6,344 nt of DNA, taken from positions 1 through 6,344 of the forward strand of contig JACQDO010000397.1 in NCBI GenBank assembly GCA_016201085.1. Direction: 5' to 3'. Position numbers and translations under genes: made by a program. The DNA comes from Hyphomicrobiales bacterium. GTDB lineage: Bacteria; Pseudomonadota; Alphaproteobacteria; Rhizobiales; Xanthobacteraceae. How positions within the stretch are numbered: the stretch's first letter is position 1; each line of letters starts with the position of its first letter. The notes under the pieces were generated by a model. The model was given only the letters and a program-made list of their open reading frames with translations. It was not told where the DNA came from and did not search any database. Shown here in pieces: positions 1 through 4,735 of this stretch.

Positions 1-19
1 ATGCGTAGTCGTTCGCGAA

Positions 20-799
20 ATGAACCGAATGTACGGACAAGCGAACGAACACCCCGTAGCTCAACGCACCAACGGCACCGACCGCACGTCACCGGCGTCG
101 TTGGAGCTGGATTGCAGCGTGCCGTGGAGCCGGCGCAAGCTTGCGCCGCGCCAGCATGTCTTCCATCAGGGCGACGAGCAGACCCACGTCTATGTGGTCA
201 AGAGCGGCTTCGTCCGCTTGTACTCGTTGCTCAACAATGGACGTTGCCAGGTGATCGGCTTCAAGTCGCAGCACGACTTCGTCGCCTTCGAATACAGCGC
301 CAAGCATCGCTTCAGCGCTCAAGCCGTCACCGCCACCGAATTGCGCAGCGTGCCGATGGCGACTTTCTTCGCGGCCGCCAGCGGCGATCCGCAGTTCCTG
401 CTGAAGCTCTACAACGTGGCCTGCGAGGACCTGTCGCGCGCGCACGATCTTGTCCTCACCATTGCCAAACGCGACGCCGAGGGCAGCATCGCCGCGTTCA
501 TGCTCGAGGTCGACGCGCGCGCCGCGGCGCGCAGCGCCAATGGCGATTTCGTGTCGTTGCCGATGCTGCGCGGCGATATCGCCAATTACCTTGGCCTGAC
601 CAACGAGACGGTCTCGCGCATCTTCACGCATTTCAAGAAGCTCCGTCTGATCGAAGTGCGCGGCCGTTACGGCATCCGCCTGATCGATCGCCGCGCGCTG
701 CGTTCCATCGCCGAACACATCCCGAGCGACCGTAAATCGATGGATTTGGAAAACAGCTATCTTGAGCGCCCGGGCAACGGTCTTGTGCTGGCGAATTGA
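20..799 (+). CDS. Crp/Fnr-family transcriptional regulator, FixK-like
   Basis: This encodes a 259-residue cytoplasmic DNA-binding regulator. Residues about 40-135 form a cNMP-binding-like beta-barrel (GDEQTHVYVVKSGFVRLYS at 51-69 is typical), followed by a dimerisation helix near 135-165. A C-terminal winged helix-turn-helix lies at about 180-223 (LRGDIANYLGLTNETVSR). The recognition helix carries E196, S199 and R200, the E-x-x-S-R signature of FNR/FixK proteins, which usually read TTGAT-N4-ATCAA half-sites. The only cysteines are C32, C76 and C135. There is no N-terminal cysteine cluster, so an oxygen-sensing iron-sulfur centre is unlikely and a FixK-like role is more plausible (inference). 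The ligand and targets cannot be read from the sequence. The frame is open to the window edge and no Shine-Dalgarno is visible in the 19 bases before ATG 20, so the true start could lie upstream or at ATG 29. The gene converges on tRNA-Asn with a 10-base gap. Confidence 0.9.
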   Translation: MNRMYGQANEHPVAQRTNGTDRTSPASLELDCSVPWSRRKLAPRQHVFHQGDEQTHVYVVKSGFVRLYSLLNNGRCQVIGFKSQHDFVAFEYSAKHRFSAQAVTATELRSVPMATFFAAASGDPQFLLKLYNVACEDLSRAHDLVLTIAKRDAEGSIAAFMLEVDARAAARSANGDFVSLPMLRGDIANYLGLTNETVSRIFTHFKKLRLIEVRGRYGIRLIDRRALRSIAEHIPSDRKSMDLENSYLERPGNGLVLAN

Positions 800-800
800 G

Positions 801-809
801 TAAAAAAAT
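801..809 (-). terminator. T7 tract ending the tRNA-Asn transcript
   Basis: On the minus strand, one base after the CCA of tRNA-Asn, there are seven consecutive T residues (A7 on the plus strand at 802-808). A GC-rich tRNA T-arm and acceptor stem followed directly by a U-run is a plausible factor-independent stop. The tract lies two bases past the stop codon of the convergent regulator gene, so leftward tRNA transcription could end before entering that gene. This is inferred from base content only. Confidence 0.5.
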
Positions 810-884
810 TGGCTCCCTGGGCTGGGATCGAACCAGCGACATTTCGATTAACAGTCGAACGCTCTACCGCTGAGCTACCAGGGA
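810..884 (-). tRNA. tRNA-Asn (anticodon GTT), CCA encoded
   Basis: The reverse complement folds into a complete 75-nt cloverleaf. The acceptor stem is TCCCTGG/CCAGGGA with discriminator G and an encoded CCA. The D-stem is GCTC/GAGC with a 7-nt loop. The anticodon stem TTCGA/TCGAA closes the loop CTGTTAA, with anticodon GTT at plus-strand 850-852. The variable loop is 5 nt, and the T-arm is GCTGG-TTCGATC-CCAGC. It decodes AAC/AAU. It lies downstream of tRNA-Cys on the same strand, probably in one transcript, and a T7 tract follows it. Confidence 0.97.
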
Positions 885-960
885 ATAGGCCGGAACCTTC
901 GGCAACGGGCCTATAACAAAGCCCAACTGCTTTGCAAAGCGTGAATGCCTCGCATGTATT

Positions 961-1046
961 GCCCGCCGTCGCTGCTTCGCAGCTATGGCGGGCAGCCTTC
1001 GTACGATGGGGCTTGCCAGCCGTAGCTCCGAAGGAGCGAAGGCTGG
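961..1046. repeat. Inverted pair of REP-like hairpins (BIME-like) in the tRNA spacer
   Basis: Two related hairpins face each other. Hairpin A (961-993) has outer arms GCCCGCC/GGCGGGC and inner stem GCTGC/GCAGC around a TTC loop. Hairpin B (1015-1046) has outer arms CCAGCC/GGCTGG and inner stem GCTCC/GGAGC around a GAA loop. The reverse complement of A aligns with B base by base without gaps. Most differences come as compensatory pairs (C:G to A:T in the outer arm, G:C to C:G in the inner stem), so pairing is kept while sequence drifts. The 8-base palindrome TCGTACGA (999-1006) sits near the symmetry axis. The distal arm of B (1041-1046) includes the bases that encode the CCA of tRNA-Cys. The element is likely a short palindromic repeat dispersed in the genome (inference). 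Confidence 0.75.
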
Positions 1047-1117
1047 AGGCCACGCCCGGAATCGAACCGGGGTGCAAGGATTTGCAGTCCTCTGCGTAAC
1101 CACTCCGCCACGTGGCC
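1044..1117 (-). tRNA. tRNA-Cys (anticodon GCA), CCA encoded
   Basis: The reverse complement folds into a 74-nt cloverleaf. The acceptor stem is GGCCACG/CGTGGCC with discriminator U, the expected identity base for cysteine tRNA, and an encoded CCA. The anticodon stem GAGGA/TCCTT, closed by one G-U wobble, holds the loop CTGCAAA, with anticodon GCA at plus-strand 1083-1085. The T-arm is CCCGG-TTCGATT-CCGGG. It decodes UGC/UGU. The CCA triplet (1044-1046) is at the same time the end of a hairpin repeat arm. tRNA-Asn lies 159 bases downstream on the same strand. Confidence 0.97.
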
Positions 1118-1126
1118 GTTAAAGAT

Positions 1127-1153
1127 GGCGTCCGGCCAAACCGGCCGAACGCC
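1127..1153. other. 11-bp inverted repeat upstream of tRNA-Cys
   Basis: Arms GGCGTCCGGCC and GGCCGAACGCC are separated by AAACC and pair at 10 of 11 positions, with one C/A mismatch. If the candidate tRNA promoter at 1170-1198 is right, this strong hairpin lies in the 5' leader of the pre-tRNA, 9 bases ahead of the mature tRNA-Cys end. It has no U-run on either side, so it is not a convincing terminator. It could be a processing or antitermination element, or a degenerate repeat unit. Confidence 0.55.
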
Positions 1154-1169
1154 CCCTCTTAAGGCCAAG

Positions 1170-1198
1170 CCTATATAGGAGCCAATGCAAATCGACAA
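1170..1198 (-). promoter_or_regulatory. Candidate sigma-70 promoter for the tRNA-Cys/tRNA-Asn transcript
   Basis: Reading leftward, TTGTCG (plus 1193-1198) could serve as the -35 box and TATAGG (plus 1170-1175) as the -10 box, separated by 17 bases. The -10 lies in the perfect palindrome CCTATATAGG (1170-1179). The predicted start would be about 45 bases ahead of mature tRNA-Cys. This is a sequence match only. The pcm-like gene is divergent and may use signals in the same gap. Confidence 0.4.
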
Positions 1199-1273
1199 CG
1201 CTGCCGCTCGCTTGCCTTTTGAGCGGCCTTGCCGCACAAAAGCCACGCATTCCTGGACCCGACGAGGCTCGCG

Positions 1274-1933
1274 ATGACCGACTTTGCCGATGCGCGTCGC
1301 CATATGGTGGACGGCCAGCTCCGTCCCAACGACGTTACCGACCTTCGTATCCTTTCCGCCATGCTGGAGGTTCCGCGCGAGCGCTATGCGCCGCCGGCTT
1401 CGGCATCGATCGCCTATCTCGACCTCGACCTGCCGGTGGGCGAGGGGACGGCCGCAACCCGCCGCCTGCTCAAGCCGATGATGCTGGCCAAGCTGTTCAA
1501 TGCCGCCGAAATCAAATCGACCGACCGGGTGCTGGATGTCGGCTGCGTCACCGGCTATGCGGCGGCGCTGCTGGCGCGCATGGCCGCTCAGGTGGTCGCG
1601 CTCGAACAGGATGCCGGTCTCGCCAAGGCGGCCAAGGCGGCGCTGTCGTCGCTCCCCAATGTTACCGTGGTCAGCGGGCCGCTGGTCGCGGGCTGGGCGC
1701 AAGGCGGTCCCTATGACCTGATCGTGCTGGAGGGGGCCACGGAAATCGAGCCCCAGGGTTTCAGCGGCCAGCTCAAGGATGGCGGGCGGCTGATCTGCGT
1801 GCTGGGTGCCGCGCCCGGCGCCACCGCCATGCTGTACCGCCGCAGCGGCGACGATTTCGCCGGCCGGCCGCTCTTCAGCGCGGCGGCCCCGGTGCTGCCG
1901 GGCTTCGTGAAGCCCCCGGTCTTCGCCTTTTGA
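1274..1933 (+). CDS. Protein-L-isoaspartate O-methyltransferase family protein (degenerate substrate motif)
   Basis: This encodes a 219-residue SAM-dependent methyltransferase of the PIMT/Pcm fold. Canonical members (EC 2.1.1.77) methylate isoaspartyl residues in damaged cytoplasmic proteins. SAM motif I is VLDVGCVTGY at residues 86-95. The acidic end of strand 2 is ALEQD at 109-113, and PYDLIVLEGA at 146-155 is the strand-4 region. The N-terminal stretch RRHMVDGQLRPNDVTD (8-23) resembles an alphaproteobacterial subgroup. Family enzymes have a conserved T-I-S-x-P substrate segment after the LPIG motif. Here LPVGEGTAATRRLLKPMM (53-70) replaces it and the I-S-x-P residues are missing, so repair activity is doubtful. 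ATG 1274 is preceded by GAGG (1264-1267) at 6-nt spacing and fits the family N-terminus better than an upstream TTG at 1229. The gene lies 186 bases ahead of the tolC-like gene on the same strand. Confidence 0.85.
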   Translation: MTDFADARRHMVDGQLRPNDVTDLRILSAMLEVPRERYAPPASASIAYLDLDLPVGEGTAATRRLLKPMMLAKLFNAAEIKSTDRVLDVGCVTGYAAALLARMAAQVVALEQDAGLAKAAKAALSSLPNVTVVSGPLVAGWAQGGPYDLIVLEGATEIEPQGFSGQLKDGGRLICVLGAAPGATAMLYRRSGDDFAGRPLFSAAAPVLPGFVKPPVFAF

Positions 1934-2049
1934 ACCTATCGCCCGTTCCAAACGTGGCGCAAAATCCCCAGCTTCCGGCCTTCTTGTAGGAGAGCCCTGA
2001 TAGGGGGTTTTAACGCAACCCGGGGCCGCTTATGGTTCCCGGCGGCTGC

Positions 2050-2061
2050 TTTTCGCGAAAA
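2050..2061. promoter_or_regulatory. 12-bp perfect palindrome upstream of the tolC-like gene
   Basis: TTTTCGCGAAAA is a perfect palindrome 58 bases ahead of the preferred ATG (2120), in a GC-rich gap. It could be an operator. One or two 12-bp palindromes are expected by chance in a window of this size, so the call is weak. The rest of the gap (1934-2119) has no gene and no convincing promoter. A short CCCT-GAT-AGGG hairpin (1995-2005), G-extended to 2007 and followed by TTTT, could weakly terminate the preceding gene. Confidence 0.2.
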
Positions 2062-2119
2062 CTTGGTGAAATGTGACGTTGCGCGGGTTTTGAGTGTGTT
2101 CGGGTCAGAGTTCAGAGTG

Positions 2120-3571
2120 ATGTGGCGTAGTGGGTTGAACGGTTGGGTGGGTGGTCTTGCGGTCGGCGCGATGGCCGGCCTGGTATTGCCGTCCGCGACG
2201 CTTCCGGCGCGCGGCGAGTCGCTCGAATCCGCGCTGATGCAGGCCTATCGGAACAATCCGACGCTCAATTCGCAGCGCGCCAGCCTGCGCGCCACCGACG
2301 AGGGCGTGCCGCAGGCGCTGTCGGGTTATCGGCCGCGGGTCACCATCAACGCCAGCGGCGGCGAGCAGTCGCTGTCCTCGACGAGCAGGGTTGTCTCCGG
2401 CGCCGCCGGTATCACCAGCACCGGCCCGGCCGCGGCCAGGTATTTCACCCAAAGCGGCTACAACGCGAGCTACAGCGCCGGAGCCACCCTCACGCAGACC
2501 ATCTTCAACGGCTTCCAGACCGCCAACCGCACCCGTCAGGCCGAGGCCCAGGTGCTGGCGGCGCGCGCAACCTTGCGCGTGACCGAGCAGACGGTGCTGC
2601 TCAGCGCGGTGACCGCCTACATGAACCTGCTGCGCGATAGCGCGATCTTCGACCTGCAGAAGCGCAACGTCGAGGTGCTGCAGGAACAGCTTCGCCAGAC
2701 CCGCGACCGCTTCAATGTCGGCGAAGTGACGCGCACCGACGTGGCGCAAGCGGAGTCGAGTCTGGCTGCCGGCCGTTCGCAGGTGCTCACCGCGGAATCG
2801 AATTATAAGTCGTCGACGGCGACCTATCGCCAGGTGATCGGCACCGATCCGGGCAAGCTCGCGGCCGGTACCCCGGTCGATCGGTTTTCGCCGAACAACC
2901 TGCCGACCGCCATCAGCCTCACCAGCGCCACCCATCCGTCGGTCACCACGGCGCAATACAATGTCGACGTCGCGCAATCGCAGGTCAAAGTGGCAGAAGG
3001 CGCGCTCTACCCGACATTGTCGATTCAAGGCAGCGCGCAAAAGAATTTCTTTCCCCTCGGCAGCCTCAACACCGTCGAGAGCTACAGCGCCTCGGTGCTC
3101 GGCCAACTCAGCGTGCCGCTCTACCAGGGCGGCGCCGAATACTCCGCCATCCGCCAGGCCAAGGAGACGCTCGGGCAAAAGCGGCTCGACTTCGACACCG
3201 CGCGCGACCAGGTGCGGCAGTTTGTGGTGCAGTCCTGGGGACAGCTAGAGGCCGCCAAGGCCAATATCGACGCCACTACCTCGCAGGTGCAGTCCTCGGA
3301 AATCGCGCTCAACGGCGTGCGCGAGGAAGCGCGCGTCGGCCAGCGCACGACCTATGACGTGCTCGTCGCCCAGCAGAACTTGGTCAATGCGCGGGTGGCC
3401 TTGGTCACCGCGCAGCGCGACCGGGTGGTGGCGTCCTACACGCTGCTATCGGCGGTCGGCCGGCTGGCGCCGGAGGTGCTCGGGCTGAACGTGCCGATCT
3501 ATAATGCCCAGGAGCATTACCAGCAGGTGCGCGATAGTTGGACCGGCGTGCGCACGCCGAGCGGGCGCTGA
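2120..3571 (+). CDS. tolC: TolC-family outer-membrane efflux/secretion channel
   Basis: This encodes a 483-residue trimeric outer-membrane channel subunit that spans the periplasm and joins RND or ABC pumps or type I secretion systems. Residues 1-32 look like a signal peptide (R3, hydrophobic GGLAVGAMAGLVLP at 11-24, cleavage probably near ARG-ES). The two-fold OEP repeat is visible. TIFNGFQTANRTRQAEAQV (127-145) matches VPLYQGGAEYSAIRQAKETL (332-351), and RFNVGEVTRTDVAQAESSL (197-215) matches ARVGQRTTYDVLVAQQNL (404-421). The length is normal for TolC. The frame runs back to TTG 2063 with GTG starts at 2066 and 2117. ATG 2120 is chosen because it gives a standard signal peptide and has AGAG at 2107-2110. 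No pump or membrane-fusion gene is adjacent, which is usual for a shared TolC. The symbol denotes the family, not proven orthology. Confidence 0.93.
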   Translation: MWRSGLNGWVGGLAVGAMAGLVLPSATLPARGESLESALMQAYRNNPTLNSQRASLRATDEGVPQALSGYRPRVTINASGGEQSLSSTSRVVSGAAGITSTGPAAARYFTQSGYNASYSAGATLTQTIFNGFQTANRTRQAEAQVLAARATLRVTEQTVLLSAVTAYMNLLRDSAIFDLQKRNVEVLQEQLRQTRDRFNVGEVTRTDVAQAESSLAAGRSQVLTAESNYKSSTATYRQVIGTDPGKLAAGTPVDRFSPNNLPTAISLTSATHPSVTTAQYNVDVAQSQVKVAEGALYPTLSIQGSAQKNFFPLGSLNTVESYSASVLGQLSVPLYQGGAEYSAIRQAKETLGQKRLDFDTARDQVRQFVVQSWGQLEAAKANIDATTSQVQSSEIALNGVREEARVGQRTTYDVLVAQQNLVNARVALVTAQRDRVVASYTLLSAVGRLAPEVLGLNVPIYNAQEHYQQVRDSWTGVRTPSGR

Positions 3572-3576
3572 TGTCC

Positions 3577-3724
3577 TCGTCATTCCGGACGCCGCCAACG
3601 GGTCCGCACGAAGCGCGGCCCGATGACAGGCGCCGCGGCGATCCGGAATCCAGATAAACAACAGGCGTTGCAGGTTGCTCTCGATTCCGGGTTCGCGCGC
3701 TGCGCGCGCGCCCCGGAATGACGA
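3577..3724. repeat. 148-bp intergenic element with 12-bp perfect terminal inverted repeats
   Basis: The ends TCGTCATTCCGG (3577-3588) and CCGGAATGACGA (3713-3724) are perfect inverted repeats. An inner pair, CCGGAATC (3643-3650) and GATTCCGG (3683-3690), is also perfect, so the element is two hairpins in inverted orientation around a short spacer. The right hairpin (3684-3719) has stem ATTCCGGG/CCCGGAAT and inner stem CGCGCGC/GCGCGCG around TGC. The element begins 5 bases after the tolC-like stop codon. It has no coding potential. It could protect or end the upstream mRNA, but no U-run follows. It is probably a dispersed repeat of the genome (inference). Confidence 0.75.
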
Positions 3725-3886
3725 CAGGGTGGTGCTGTGTCCACAGCTCATTGAGCGCTTTTGATTTTCCGCCTGCCAAACTTGCATCCCACTGGCGTAT
3801 AAAGGGTATCCATGGCGATTCGCGGTTGTTTGGCCGCGAAACCGTCGCTGTTCGGGGTGGTACGACCCGCGGTCGGGATACGAGCG
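3725..3886 (+). other. popZ leader region with two small hairpins
   Basis: This gap between the repeat and the preferred popZ start contains no separate gene. TATAAA at 3798-3803 is the best -10-like match but has no -35 box at normal spacing. Two inverted repeats lie close to the start. TTCGCGG (3819-3825) pairs with CCGCGAA (3834-3840) over an 8-base loop. CGACC (3863-3867) pairs with GGTCG (3871-3875) over CGC, 11 bases before ATG 3887. The frame is open from ATG 3812, which has AAAGGG (3801-3806) five bases ahead, so part of the region could be translated as a 25-residue extension. Confidence 0.35.
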
Positions 3887-4594
3887 ATGAGCCAGCCGGC
3901 GAAGGTGCAAGAGCCGTCAATGGAGGAAATCCTAGCCTCCATCCGGCGTATCATTGCCGACGACGATAGCAGACCGAAAGCGCCGGAACCCGTAGCGGCT
4001 AAACCGGAACCGCCGCCGGCCCCGCGTGCGGTCGCGCCACCCCCGCCGCCACCGCCAGCCCCGCGTGCGGTTGCGCCGCCGCCACCGCCGGCGGCCAATA
4101 ATCAAGAAGAAATCGATGCCATGCTGGCCGAGCTCGACGCGCCGCCGAAGGTTGCCGCTGCTCTCATGCCTGCGCCCAAGCCGGCCGCGCCGCCGAACGA
4201 TGTGCTCGATCTGACCGAAGCAATGACGGCACCGCCGCCGCCGGCACCGGCGTCCAGTTTCCGCACCATCGACGGCGCCAACGACGTGGTGTTCGCCGAT
4301 CCGCCGGAGCAACGGTCCGAACCGCCGATGCGCGCGGAACCTCGGATGCAAGCTGCCCCGCAACCCGCGCCGGATCACGGGCTGATCTCGAATGCGACCG
4401 TGTCGGCGGTCGATAGCGCCTTCAATTCGCTCGCCTCCGTCGTGCTCGGGCAGAACGCGCGCACGCTCGAGGACCTGGTGAAGGAAATGCTGCGGCCGAT
4501 GCTCAAGTCATGGCTCGACGACAATCTGCCCGGCATGGTCGAGCGCATCGTGCGTGCCGAGATCGAGCGCGTCTCGCGCGGCGGAAGGCAGTAA
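3887..4594 (+). CDS. popZ: PopZ polar organising protein (DUF2497)
   Basis: This encodes a 235-residue cytoplasmic scaffold. In alphaproteobacteria PopZ self-assembles at cell poles and tethers chromosome-segregation and cell-cycle proteins. The N-terminal partner-binding helix is EPSMEEILASIRRIIADDDS (9-28). A proline-rich, partly acidic linker spans about 29-165, with two 13-residue units of PAPRAVAPPPPPP type (44-56, 57-69) and short motifs EEIDAMLAELD (74-84) and NDVLDLTEAM (104-113). The C-terminal oligomerisation helices cover about 170-231, with the signature LEDLVKEMLRPMLKSWLDDN (194-213) then LPGMVERIVRAEIERV. Caulobacter PopZ is about 177 residues, so the linker is longer here. ATG 3887 matches the family N-terminus (MS-x-EPxMEEILASIRR). 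An in-frame ATG at 3812 would add 25 atypical residues. popZ next to valS is a known alphaproteobacterial arrangement, but here an inverted MFS gene separates them. Confidence 0.92.
   Translation: MSQPAKVQEPSMEEILASIRRIIADDDSRPKAPEPVAAKPEPPPAPRAVAPPPPPPPAPRAVAPPPPPAANNQEEIDAMLAELDAPPKVAAALMPAPKPAAPPNDVLDLTEAMTAPPPPAPASSFRTIDGANDVVFADPPEQRSEPPMRAEPRMQAAPQPAPDHGLISNATVSAVDSAFNSLASVVLGQNARTLEDLVKEMLRPMLKSWLDDNLPGMVERIVRAEIERVSRGGRQ
4016..4093 (+). repeat. 39-bp tandem duplication in the popZ linker
   Basis: Two adjacent 39-bp units (4016-4054, 4055-4093) encode PAPRAVAPPPPPP and PAPRAVAPPPPPA. The core CCCCGCGTGCGGT is identical in both, with a C/T and an A/G difference just after it. The in-frame unit lengthens the disordered proline linker by 13 residues, and the high nucleotide identity suggests a recent duplication. 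Confidence 0.85.
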
Positions 4595-4601
4595 TATTTC
4601 T

Positions 4602-4735
4602 CCGTCACCCTGAGGTGGCCGCGCTATAGCAGGCGTAGCCTGCGTACGCTTGGCTGCGATGCGCGGCCCTCGAAGGGCGACGGCCCGGGCCTGTCATCCT
4701 TCGAGGCTCGCTTCGCTCGCACCTCAGGATGACGG
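4602..4735. repeat. 134-bp two-hairpin intergenic element between popZ and the MFS gene
   Basis: The ends CCGTCACCCTGAGGTG (4602-4617) and CACCTCAGGATGACGG (4720-4735) are inverted repeats matching at 15 of 16 positions. The left hairpin spans 4602-4683, with CCGTC/GACGG ends, a long GC-rich stem (4612-4624 with 4661-4671) and an inner perfect stem GCAGGC-GTA-GCCTGC (4629-4643). The right hairpin spans 4693-4733 (GTCATCCT/AGGATGAC, then GAGG/CCTC). The element begins 7 bases after the popZ stop, and its right end encodes the final codons and stop of the MFS gene. It may act as a bidirectional transcription barrier between the two convergent genes (inference). Confidence 0.75.

Noticed and set aside
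1..735. Plus-strand open frame of 244 codons overlapping the regulator
   Set aside because: The translation is arginine-rich with no family resemblance, whereas the overlapping frame encodes a clear Crp/Fnr protein.
1203..1227. Hairpin GCCGCTC/GAGCGGC before the methyltransferase gene
   Set aside because: It has a perfect 7-bp stem but an 11-base loop and no U-run or partner motif. This is within what a GC-rich gap can show by chance.
983..1951. Long open frame on the minus strand (322 codons)
   Set aside because: It runs antisense to the methyltransferase gene and through tRNA-Cys, its product is arginine/glycine-rich low-complexity sequence, and it resembles a GC-rich shadow frame.
2105..3178. 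Open minus-strand frame of 357 codons
   Set aside because: It is exactly antisense to the well-supported TolC-family gene and has no recognisable domain. Such frames are common in GC-rich coding DNA.
3755..3775. TTGAT half-site before popZ as an FNR/FixK box
   Set aside because: The matching ATCAA half-site at 4-base spacing is absent, and no full FNR/FixK box was noticed in any gap.
3782..3803. TTGCAT...TATAAA as a popZ promoter
   Set aside because: The spacer between the two boxes is only 10 bases, too short for a sigma-70 promoter. TATAAA alone is not enough.
4602..4735. Possible CRISPR or transposon end
   Set aside because: There is only one element with inverted, not direct, repeats, no regular spacers, and no transposase or cas gene in the window.
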